A stretch of 63,144 nt of DNA from Saccharopolyspora spinosa NRRL 18395 (GTDB taxonomy: Bacteria; Actinomycetota; Actinomycetes; Mycobacteriales; Pseudonocardiaceae), in NCBI RefSeq assembly GCF_000194155.1, contig NZ_GL877879.1, positions 693,948-757,091 on the forward strand, given 5' to 3'. Each line of letters starts with the position of its first letter. Within the stretch, counting starts at the first letter, position 1. Made by a program: the position numbers and the translations under genes. A model generated the notes under the pieces. That model was given only the letters and a program-made list of their open reading frames with translations. It did not search any database and had not been told where the DNA came from. This document shows positions 35,201-44,500 of the stretch, piece by piece.

Positions 35201-37706
35201 CCTCGTGGAAGATCGACCAGATGGCGGCTTCGGTCGCACCACCGAGGCTGATCATCCGCAGCTCGGGCAGGTGCTTGTCGACTGCGGCGGGCAGCCCGAC
35301 CGGAATCCAGTCACCGGAGAGCAGCGCCAGGCGCAGCGAGGCGAGCCGGGCGGCGGGCAGCCGGAGCTGTTCGGCGTCCAGATACTGCTGGAGCATCTGC
35401 ATCTGCGCTGGTACGGAATTCCACACCGTCACCCCGTGCTCGGCGACCAGCTCCGCCCAGTGCGAGGGATCGGATCGTCGATCGTGCTCGGGGATCACCA
35501 GCGCCCCGCCGAGGGCCAAGGTGCCGAAGATGTCGTAGACCGACAGGTCGAAGCCGAGATTGGCCAGCATCAGCGCCCGGTCGTCGCCGGTCACGCCGAA
35601 TCTGGTGTTGATGTCGTTGATCGTGTTGACCGCGCTGCGGTGGGTGATCATGACGCCCTTGGGCCGGCCGGTCGAGCCCGACGTGAAGATGACATACGCC
35701 AGGTCGTCGGGCGCGGCCCGCTCGTCCGGCGCTGCGGAGGCTCCAGCCGGCCCGTGCTCGTCGACGACGATGCTCGTGATGCCCTCGGGCAGGCCCAGCT
35801 CGTCGTGCAGCCAAGTTTGGGTGAGCACCAGCCGCACGCCGGCATCGCCGAGCATCCGCTCACGGCGCACCTCCGGTTGGGCAGTGTCCACCGGGACGTA
35901 TGCGGCACCACCGAGGTGGATGCCCAGGACCGCGGCCACCTGCTCCCAGCCCTTGTCCATGACCACGCCCACGACGTCCCCGCGCTGGCAGCCCGCTTCC
36001 CGCAGTGCGGCGGCCACCCCGCGGGCGCGGTCGAGCAGCTCGCCGTAGGTCAGCTCGCCGCGGGCGCTGAGGATGGCGGTCCGGTGCGAGGCGCGCTCGG
36101 CCTGCGCGATGAAGCCGTCGTGCAGCAGCGCGTCCGGCATCGGGGCCGCGGTGTCGTTCACCGAGTGCCGTCGAACTCGCTGGTGCTCCGGCAGGTCGAC
36201 CGGGAACCGCTTGGTCCACACCTCGTCCTCGGTGCACATGCGGGTCAGCAGCTGACGATATGCCGCGAACATGTCCGCGACGACGGACTCGGGCAGCACG
36301 CCTTCCCGCACGTCCCAGTTCGTCGAAAGGCCGCCTGAGCGCTCGATGTTCTGGCAGTCGATGAAGACCTGCGGGGTCTGGCTGATGCCGTAGCCGAGCC
36401 TGCCCCACTGGTTTTCGCCGAGCCCATCGTCGGTTCCGCCGACGCCGATGGCACTGGTGAAGACGATCGGCATCAGCGCGGCGTCGGAGTCGTTGCGGCG
36501 GGCGATTTCGCGCATGACCTCGACGCCGGAGAACAGGCGGTGGTCAAGGTCGCGCCAGACCTGGTCCTGCAGCGCCGCCGCCCGATCAGCGAAGCTCGTC
36601 GCACGGTTCTGCCACACGCCGAGCAGGTCGACCGAGGTGAAGTCGCCGATGATGCGGGGCACGTCGGCGTGCAGCGGCTGTCGGTTGAGCAAGGTCAGGT
36701 TGAGCGTGAAGTCCGGGCGGCGGCACCACTTCCCGATGACTTCGGCGTATGCGGCCAGCACCGCCGTCGATGGCGTCATGCCCTTCGCCCTGGCGCGATC
36801 CCGCAGCGCCGACCACTGCTCGGGTTCGAGCATTAACGCGTAGCGCCGGAAACGGGCCTGGCCAGCGGAACCGGTGGTTTCGGCCATCGGCAAATCCGGG
36901 CGCGGCGGCAGCTCGTCGATGCGGCCCAACCAGTACTGGCGGTCGCGTTCGTAGCGGGGGCCGCTGCGCAGTTGGCGTTCTGCGGCGAGGTAGTCCCGGA
37001 ACGTCACCTCCAACGGCGGCAACGGTTCGTCGGGGTGTTCGTAGCAGTGCCGGAGCTCTTCGAGCAGCAGCTGAATGCTGACGAAGTCGGCGATGAGGAA
37101 GTCGATGGAGAAGTGCAGCCGGGACAGGGCCGGCTCCCTGCTGACCCGCAGCTCGAACAGCGGCCACACGTCGTTGGGCTGAACCCGGTGGTCCATCTCC
37201 TCCCGGATCCCGGCGATGCGCTTCGCCCGCGCTCCCTCGCCCAATTCGGAAAGATCGTCGAAACTGATGCGGTAGGGCGAGGTTTTTGGCAGGACCCGCT
37301 GGGTACCGTCGTCGTCCACGACAGCGCGGAGCATGTCGTGCCGCTCGATCAGCCGCTGCCAGGCGGCCTCCAACCGGACCGGGTCGAGCTCGGTGAACTC
37401 GAGCTCCCCGTAGCCGTGGCAGGACACCCCGCCGTAGGAGAAGACGTCGCGGCGGCCGAGGAGGTAGGCGGCCTGCATGTCGGTGACGGGGAACGGCTCG
37501 AACCGCGCACCGCCATCGGCGACGACGCTCACCTGCCCGGCCGCGGCACGCAACACGTCGAGGACTGCTTCCTTATCCGCACGCAACTGCTGCCGGTGGA
37601 GGTCAGTCAGCACGCCCTCGGGCGCCCGGAAACGAAGCTGACCGCCTTCCGCCCACAGGCTCACCCCCAGCCCTTCGAGCACCGCGACCAGCTCTGCGGC
37701 ATTCAT
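32220..37706 (-). CDS. NRPS: docking-Cy-A(MT)-PCP-TE, cysteine module (PchF-like)
   Basis: 1828 aa. Residues 1-55 form a TubC-type docking domain. Cy is at about 65-500 with D202-FLIA-D207 (DxxxxD). The adenylation core is about 525-945, with TSGSTGRPKG. Code residues read D-L-Y-N-L-S-L-I-W, the classic cysteine code. A SAM methyltransferase is inserted at about 1000-1355 (LEVGGGIAS), before the A10 motif PLSDNGKVDR. PCP is at about 1430-1500 (Ser1459). The TE is about 1520-1828. Its nucleophile elbow is G-Y-C1603-L-G with Cys for Ser, and the usual Asp after strand 6 reads Ser1630; His1802 remains. This is the terminating module: it activates, cyclises and probably N-methylates the last cysteine-derived ring. 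Confidence 0.96.
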   Translation of the reverse strand: MNAAELVAVLEGLGVSLWAEGGQLRFRAPEGVLTDLHRQQLRADKEAVLDVLRAAAGQVSVVADGGARFEPFPVTDMQAAYLLGRRDVFSYGGVSCHGYGELEFTELDPVRLEAAWQRLIERHDMLRAVVDDDGTQRVLPKTSPYRISFDDLSELGEGARAKRIAGIREEMDHRVQPNDVWPLFELRVSREPALSRLHFSIDFLIADFVSIQLLLEELRHCYEHPDEPLPPLEVTFRDYLAAERQLRSGPRYERDRQYWLGRIDELPPRPDLPMAETTGSAGQARFRRYALMLEPEQWSALRDRARAKGMTPSTAVLAAYAEVIGKWCRRPDFTLNLTLLNRQPLHADVPRIIGDFTSVDLLGVWQNRATSFADRAAALQDQVWRDLDHRLFSGVEVMREIARRNDSDAALMPIVFTSAIGVGGTDDGLGENQWGRLGYGISQTPQVFIDCQNIERSGGLSTNWDVREGVLPESVVADMFAAYRQLLTRMCTEDEVWTKRFPVDLPEHQRVRRHSVNDTAAPMPDALLHDGFIAQAERASHRTAILSARGELTYGELLDRARGVAAALREAGCQRGDVVGVVMDKGWEQVAAVLGIHLGGAAYVPVDTAQPEVRRERMLGDAGVRLVLTQTWLHDELGLPEGITSIVVDEHGPAGASAAPDERAAPDDLAYVIFTSGSTGRPKGVMITHRSAVNTINDINTRFGVTGDDRALMLANLGFDLSVYDIFGTLALGGALVIPEHDRRSDPSHWAELVAEHGVTVWNSVPAQMQMLQQYLDAEQLRLPAARLASLRLALLSGDWIPVGLPAAVDKHLPELRMISLGGATEAAIWSIFHEVNTSVIHQRSIPYGKPLTNQTFHVLDQDMQDCPEGTVGELYIGGAGVALGYLGDPERTAERFVVHPTSGLRLYRTGDLGRYREDSEIEFLGREDSQVKIRGHRIELAEVEAALQSHPQVGRAIAVVDGERSTNKRLAAFVEGREPEAEPPTAEPVVREVTRAAQLIRRGLDADIDRDRIAEFLERLDAALLHAMTHALADGDPFAGGAVLSADQVAAALGVAQVYRSLVPRWLAELAGAGFVEHDENGYHDLRVVEAEQVERCWAEAEAVRPERICPTALMGYFRDCARQLRQLLRGEVSASRMFFPEGRMDIAEATYSDGVAADHNNQVAAQALRAIAAQTGGKRLRVLEVGGGIASTTRHVMDVLAGFDVDYTFTDVSQFFLNGARTRFAAQSMDIRIYDINQDYREQGLRPQSFDVVLCGGVLNNARDIAWTLRQLKEMLVPGGWLVFIEATGEHLEINVSQAFMMEEFEDFRREEGTTFLDRRRWLELVGSLDADWVTCLPAENDPLSLLGQHVFVVRLRPGKVRVEAADVVEHARKLLPEHMLPVEMQVVHDIPLSDNGKVDRGVLQQWLARSAPTERADTAEDHGDELEERLASMAADVLGVPRLGREQNFFDCGGDSLLVAQLVGRIREQVPEAAGLYFDGLLRRILNQPTIAALAEHIRQTQRTEHEAVANTAMSPLIVLNDPGAEPLRVLVHEGIGTMAPYRWLAKELLEAGPLVGLAVNDTSGYLGLPAEELIPRLAERYARELLDQGGEQFHIVGYCLGGLLATEIAGRLTEAGAHVASLVVVSSYRVPYQIGEELLFEYAFGRVLSADLGRMGFPTDEQLVGQAFQRVLAATPGQVPDGAFDALDGQPGLVEVAERFRALRRRSPEERRAAMARQFVDEGLAVGSPEQATQLYEVFRQSFRAANLHQPELYAGDMTLLRPRGTLRFLPGLQADMTEFWRDVCLGELDVIDVAGDHFSCLDASNVAEAVRHIRAVAEKSAVS

Positions 37707-38065
37707 CTGTCATCCTCCCAGGTCGGACGCGCGCGTGTGCTTACCGAATCGACACCACCGTCGTGAACACCCAAAAAACGACGATTCGACGAGCAGCGAG
37801 CGAACTGGAGAAAGATTTCCACGAAGCCGGAAATGGTGTTCCAGCCCCCCCAGCTTCACCTGCATTCGCCGCTGAATTCAGATCTTCGGCTGTCGCCAAC
37901 ATAGCACCGCCGAACCACGACGACAAGCATCCAAAATCCAGCAGCGGAGGACTTAGCAGCACCCGTTCACACTATTAGCAGCCGCGTTCACACAATTAAC
38001 GCGAACCAACGCCGACCACTTCCGACAGTTCGTCGGAAGTGGCGACAAAGAACACCTGGATTTAG
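37707..38065. other. Intergenic region between the NRPS-B gene and the SnoaL-like gene
   Basis: About 360 bp of lower GC with no convincing gene; small frames on both strands lack ribosome binding sites. It holds the hairpin at 38016-38042 and two similar GTTCACAC-ATTA segments (about 37966-37998). It probably contains the promoter of the NRPS-B operon, but I cannot point to clear -35/-10 boxes. Confidence 0.5.
38016..38042 (-). terminator. Hairpin downstream of the SnoaL-like gene
   Basis: A perfect 11-bp stem, CCACTTCCGAC with GTCGGAAGTGG, and 5-nt loop lie 24 bp beyond the stop of the minus-strand gene ending at 38066. No strong T-run follows, but position and strength suggest a transcription terminator separating the two NRPS transcripts. 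Confidence 0.6.
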
Positions 38066-38497
38066 TCAGGGCTTCGGCGTGAACCCGAGTTGTTTCATGA
38101 ATTCCAAACCATCGGAACTGACCCAGTACTCGACGAACTTGCCGTCGGCGCAGCGCATCACGTCGATACCCGCGAACACCACTTCGGTACCCGCCGCCAC
38201 TGGCGCCCCCGGCAGTTCGCCGTTGTAGGAACCGCGAAACACCCAGCGCCCCGACACCAGGTCGCCGTCCGCCAGCGGACCCACCTCCACGGCCACCTTG
38301 ACGTCGGTGAACATCGAGACCCCCCGTCGGACCATTTCGGCCAGCGCCTCCGGACCGCGCGCTTCCCGGTCGGGCCAGTGCGCGACGAAACCGGGTGCCG
38401 CCAGCTCGGCCGCCAGCTGATCCATGTTCGCGGGATCGGCGTGCCACATCTCTTCGATCCAGCGCCGGTAAAGCAGTTTGTTGCGCTCGGTCTGCAT
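38066..38497 (-). CDS. SnoaL-like (NTF2-fold) polyketide-cyclase family protein
   Basis: A 143-aa protein. It begins MQTERNKLLYRRWIEEMW, has HWPDREARGPEALAEMV in the middle, and ends with an ester-cyclase-type VSGRWVFRGSYNGELPG and VEYWVSSDGLEFMKQLG. The ATG at 38497 gives the normal family N-terminus; the longer frame to 38590 touches the NRPS-A stop and looks non-coding. It lies 92 bp after the NRPS-A gene in the same orientation. NTF2-fold proteins in clusters act as cyclases, hydratases or binding proteins; the specific role here is unknown. Confidence 0.8.
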   Translation of the reverse strand: MQTERNKLLYRRWIEEMWHADPANMDQLAAELAAPGFVAHWPDREARGPEALAEMVRRGVSMFTDVKVAVEVGPLADGDLVSGRWVFRGSYNGELPGAPVAAGTEVVFAGIDVMRCADGKFVEYWVSSDGLEFMKQLGFTPKP

Positions 38498-38589
38498 CCA
38501 GAACTCCCGACAGCAGAGGTTTGTATACGCGTATTCCACAGGCAGCGTACCCCATCCGCACCCATCGGTCGAGGTAGCGCGATGGGCCA

Positions 38590-41500
38590 TCAGATGACGC
38601 CTTCCTCCATCTGGTGACCGGCCTGCGAACGCTGTTTCACCAATTCCCCCTGCTGCTGAAGCGATGGCCCGGCGAGGAACTCGCGCAACGCGATGTCCAC
38701 GCCGAACAGGCGGCGAATGCGCTCCACCACGCGGGTGGCCAACAGGCTGTCGCCGCCGAGTACGAAGAAATTGTCGTCACGGGCGAGCGCCGGCACGCCC
38801 AGCACTTCGCGCCATTGCTCGGCCAGCGCGATCTCCACCTCGCCGCGAAGCGGTTCACCGGTCTCAGCCGGTTCCCGCGCGCCGTCGGCCAGCCCGCGGA
38901 TGGCCGAGGCGCGGTCGAGTTTGCCGTTGGCGGTCAACGGCACCTCAGCGATCTCGGCGATCCGCTCGGGCACCATGTAGGCGGGCAGCCGGTCGAGCAG
39001 CCACGATCGCAGTTCGTCGGAATCGCAGGACCGGTCGCCCTCGGGTACCACCACCGCCACGAGCGCGGGAGCCCGGTCCCCGACGGAGGCGGCGACGGCC
39101 TGGCCGACGTCGGGATGCGCGGTCAACGCCGCCTCGATCTCGCCCAGTTCGATGCGGTGACCTCGCACCTTCACCTGGTTGTCGACCCGGCCGAGGAACT
39201 CCAGCACGCCATCAGGCCAGTACCGCCCGAGGTCCCCGGTCCGGTACCAGCGGATCCCGTCCCATTCGACGAACCGCTCGGCGGTGCGATCGGCGTCGCC
39301 GCAGTAGCCGGCCGCGACACCGCGGCCACCGATCCACAGCTCCCCCTCGGTCCACTCAGGACAGTCCTGACCGGTGGGGTCGACCACGCGGAACCGCTGG
39401 TTGGCCAGCGGTCTGCCGTAGGGGATCGAACGCCATCGCGGGTCGACCCGTTCGACTTCGAAGAAGTTCGACCAGATCGCGGCCTCGGTGGCACCGCCAA
39501 GCGCGACCAGCGCGCACCCCGGTGCCCGCTCGCGAAGTCGGTCCCAGAGGTCCAGGCCGACCCAGTCGCCGGAGACGAGAGCCAGCCGAAACGACCCGGG
39601 CAGGACGTCTGCCACCACCAGCAGCATGTCCAGCAGAGCGGGCACGGTGTTCCAAACCGTGACGTTCCAGCGGCGGCAAAGCCCGGCCCATTCGCGGGCT
39701 TCCCGCCTTCCGTCCTCGTCGATGAGCACGACCGAACCGCCGACCGACAACAAGCCGAAAATGTCGTACACCGACAGATCGAAGTCCAGCGCGGAGATCG
39801 CCAGCACCCGGTCCTCGGCGCCGACTCCGAACCGGGCGTTGACGTCGGCGATGGTGTTCATCGCCGACGCGTGGCTGACCATCACACCCTTCGGCTCACC
39901 GGTCGAACCCGAGGTGAAGATCACGTACGCGAGGCTCTCCGGATCCACCTCAACCGGACCCGCCAAGGGCTTCCGGCGGTACGCCTCCGCCAGGTCGTCC
40001 AGCACCACGCGCACGCCGGCCCGCGAGTAGATCCGCTGCCTGCGCTGATCGGGCTGATCGACGCCCACCGGCACGTACACGGCTCCAGCGGCCAGGACGC
40101 CGAGCACGGCAACGATCTGGTCGCGTCCCTTGGGCAACGCAACGGCCACATTGTCGCCCGCCCGCACCCCGCGCTCCACCAAGTGCGCGGCCACCCGCAG
40201 GGCGAGGTCGGCCAGTTCGCCGTACTCGCACCGCTGGTCCGCACCCCACACCAGGGCGGTACGCGCCGGGTCGGCGTCCGCACGAGCGAAGAATCCGCTG
40301 TGGAGCAGCGTCGCTGCGGCGGTCGGTTCGCGGGTCGAGTTCTCCTGCTCGCGCACCGCTCGTTGCGAAGTGGGAAGCAGGTCTGGCAATTGCTGCGACC
40401 AGTCGGCATCGGCCAGCCAGTCCAGCAGGCGGCACTCAGCTTGGAACATGGCGTCGAGCAGCCCTTCCGGGAACAACTCCTCCACCGCGTCCCAGTTGAA
40501 CCGCATGCCGCCCTCGTCGTCGCGCACCTGGTGATCGAGCCAGACCTGCGGGGTCTGTGACAGCCCCCAAACCTCCTCGGCGAACCGCTCGGCGGCGACG
40601 TCACGGCCGATGCCCAGCGCGCTGGTGAACACCACCGGCATAGCGGCCGCAGATCCGCGGGAAGCGGCCAGGTCCCGCATCACCTGCACTGCCGAGACGT
40701 CGCGGTGGTCGAGGTCCTGCCACATTTGGCGCTGGAACCGGGCCGCGCGCTCGGCGAAGCACTCCCCCGCCCTCGGCTCGTAACCCACCAGCAGCAGGGC
40801 GGTGAAATCCCCGACCACGCCATTGATCTCGGGGTGGACCTCGCGGCGATCGAACAGAGTCAGGTTCAGCGTCAGCTCCCGCTGCCTGCTCCAGCGTCCC
40901 AGGACCTCCGCGAAGCAAGTCGCCAGCACCGAAGCCGGGGTGAGCCCGCGCTGCCGCGCTCGTTCGACAATGCGTTGCCAGCGTTGCCGCGGAATCCGGC
41001 TCTGCCTGCGGGTGAAGCGCGGCTGCGCGACGAGTTCCGGATCGGTGCGCAGCGGGAGTTGCGGTGCCGGAGGTAGCGAAGGAGCCCGCTCTGCCCAGTA
41101 GCGCTTGCTCTCGGCGAGCTGCTCTCGATCCCCGCAAGCACCGAGCACGTAGTCGCGGAAGGAGACCCCGATCTCGGGCAGCCGGGTTCCGGGACGGTGG
41201 TAGAGCTCGCTCAGCTCGGCGAACACGATCACGATGCTCAGCGCGTCCAGCATCAACAGGTCGAGGCTGAACCCCAGGCGCACCCGCCCGCCGCTGTAGC
41301 GCACGGCGCGGATGTCGAACAGCGGCCAGCGCGAGACGTCGAGCACCTGGTGCGACATGGCGGCCCGCATTCGGTCCAGCGCGACCTGCTCAGCACCGCC
41401 ACGCGCGTCTTCGACGGAGAGGGCATAGCGCGGCACCGCGGGCAAGATGCGCTGCCGGCCGTCCTCGAACACGACCCGCAGCATCTCGTGGCGGGCGACG

Positions 41501-44500
41501 ACCCGGTTCCATGCCTCCTCCAAGCGCGGCAGGTCCAGATCGGCGGTGTCGAACTCCCAATACCAGTGGGACGCGACACCGCCGAGCGCGAAGTCCCGGC
41601 CCCGCCCCAGCAGGTAAGCCTGCTGCACGTCGGTGAGCGGGAACGGCTCGTACCGGTGGGCCGGGTCAGCCGGGAGCGCGCTCGCAACCGGTGACGCACC
41701 GATTTCGAGGTCTGTTGCGAAGTCCCGCAGCACCGGCTTGGCGAACAACGCCCGCAGCTCAGCCCCGCGCAGACCGGCCGCGCGCAGCCTGCCCACGACG
41801 CGGGTGGCCAGCAGGCTGTCACCGCCGCGGGTGAAGAAGTCGTCGTCGCGTCCGATCGGCTCCCCGCCGAGCAGATCCGACCAGGCCTGGGCCACGAGCT
41901 CTTCCACCGGACCCTGCGGCGACCGCAGCTCCGCCGTCGTGCGCTCTTCCGGCGCCAGCAGTCGAACGAGCCGCTTGCGGTCGATCTTGCCGTTGGCGTT
42001 GAGTGGTAGCTCGTCGAACACCACGAAGTCGGCGGGCACCATGTGCGCGGGAAGCTGGGTGCCGAGCCAGTCCCGCAGGTCTTCCAGAGGCGGCACACGC
42101 CCACCGGGAAACACGGCAGCCACCAGCCGGGTACCGGCCGCCACCGTCACCACCACGACACTGCGGGCGACGTCGGGGTGGCTGTTGAGCGCGGCTTCGA
42201 CCTCACCCAGGTCGATGCGATGGCCCCGCACCTTGACCTGGTGGTCGGCGCGACCCAGGAACTCCAGCGAACCGTCCGGCCAGTACCGGGCCAAATCACC
42301 GGTGCGGTACCAGCGGATCCCGTCCCGCACCACGAACCGTTCGGCGGTGCGGTCGGGGTCGCCGCAGTAGCCCAGCGCGACACCACGGCCACCGATCCAC
42401 AGCTCCCCCACCCCCCAGTCCGGGCAGTCCTGGCCCCGCTCATCGACCACCCGGCAGCGGACGTTGCGCAGCGGGGTGCCGTAGGGCACCGAGCTCCACT
42501 GGGCCGGGATCTCTTCGACCTCGCAAATGGTGGAGTGGATGGCGGCCTCCGTGGTCCCGCCGAGACCGACGAGCCTGCCCTTCGGCGAGCAGGCCCGCAG
42601 GCGGTCGAGCAGGTCGACGGTCACCCAGTCACCGCCCAGCAGCGCCAACCGCAGGTCCAGCACCTGGTCCGCAGCCGCGGCCGCGGTCAACAGCATGTCC
42701 AGCAACGCGGGCACGGACTGCCAGATCGTGACCTTCCAGCGCCGTGCCAACTCCACCCAGTGCGCGGCGTTGCGCCGCTCGGCCTCGGGAACCAGCACCA
42801 GCGCCCCGCCAGCTGAGAGCAGGCCGAAGATGTCGTAGACCGACAGGTCGAAGTCCAGCGCGGAGATCGCCAGCACCCGGTCCTCGGCGCCGACCTCGAA
42901 GCGCTCGTTGAGGTCGGCGATGGTGTTGATCGCCGCCGCATGGCTGACCATCACACCCTTCGGCTCGCCGGTCGAACCGGACGTGAAGATCACGTAGGCG
43001 GCGAGGTCGGTTCGGTCCCCTGGCACCTGGGTGGTCAGCGGGTCCACCGACGTGGCGACCTCGACCGCGACCGGTTCGACATCGGCGGGCCAGGTCGAGT
43101 CCGTCCGCTCCTCGGCAGTGGTGAGTACCTGGCGAACCTCGGCGCGGCGGTAGATCTTCGCCCGGCGCGCCACCGGCTGGTCCACCCCCACCGGCACATA
43201 GGTCGCCCCGGCCAGTAGTACCCCGAGCGCCGCGGCCACCTGGTCGGGACCCTTCGGCAGCGTGATCGCCACCCGCTCACCGGGCCGCACCCCGCGCCCC
43301 AGCAGGAAGCCGGCAATGCGGCGGGCGCGGTCGGCGAGCGCTCCGTAGCTGAGAACGCCCTGCTCGCCCCAAAGCAACGCGGGCCGTTGCGGCGCGATCT
43401 CGGCAGTGCGGAAGAAACCTTCGTGCAGCAGTAGGCCAGACGTCGGCCCCTCGGTCTCATTGACGGTAGCCCGGACCGCCGCTTGCTCGGCCGGCAGCAA
43501 CGGCGGCACCGGCTGCGCCCAGTCGGCTGCGGCCAGCCAGTCCAGCACGACGCGGTAGGCGGCGAACATGGCGTCAAGAAGACCGTCGGGGAACAGCTCG
43601 TTCTCCGCGTCCCAGTTCAGCAGCAAGCCCCCGTCGTGCTCGGTGACCTGGTGGTCCAGCCACACCTGGGGGCCCTGCGAGATCATCCATGTCGGGCTGC
43701 CGAAGCAGCGGCGGACCTCCTCGCTGAACAGCTCGCCGAGGCTCAGCCCGCTGGTGAAAACCACTGGTGCGCGCACCGGTTCTCCGCCGTTGGCCCTGGC
43801 CAGGTCGCGCAGGACCGCGACGCCGGAGTACTCGGCGTTGGCCGTGTCGGACTGCAGCTGCGCACGCAGCCGCCGGGCGCGCTCAGCGAAGGAGCTCGGC
43901 TCGGTCAGGTCCACTTCCAGCAGGATCAAGTTGGTGAAATCGCCGCTGAGGCGGAACACGTCGGGGTGCACCGCCTCCCGGTCGAACAGGGGCAGGTTGA
44001 GCAGGAACCTCTTGCTGGCGCTCCAGGTCCCGAGCACTTCGGCGAAGGCGGTCATGAACACCACGGGCATGGTCAGCCCGTGCTGCCGCGCCTTGGCCGC
44101 CAGCAGATCCCGCCCCTGCGCGTCGAGCCAGTGGTAACGCCTGGTCACCCGGCGCTGGCTGATCCGTTCGGGTGCGATGGCCAACGGCAGCTCCGGCCCG
44201 CCTGGCAGGTCGGCGATCCGGTCCCGCCAGTATGCGCGCGCCTGCTCGGCCGCCTGGGTCCGCCGGCGGTTGCGCTGCGCCAGATACTTCGGGTAGCTGT
44301 AGCCGATGGGCGGCTGCTCGGCCTCCGGTTCCTCGTAGCACCTGGCCAGGTCGGTGAGCAGGATGCGAAAGCTCAACGCGTCGGCGACCAGCATGTCGAT
44401 GTTGACGTGCACCCGGCTGGCACCGCCAGGCAACAGGGAGAGCTGGACGTCGAACACCTCCCCCCGCTCGACCTCCAGCCGGCGGTGGGACAGGCGCTCG

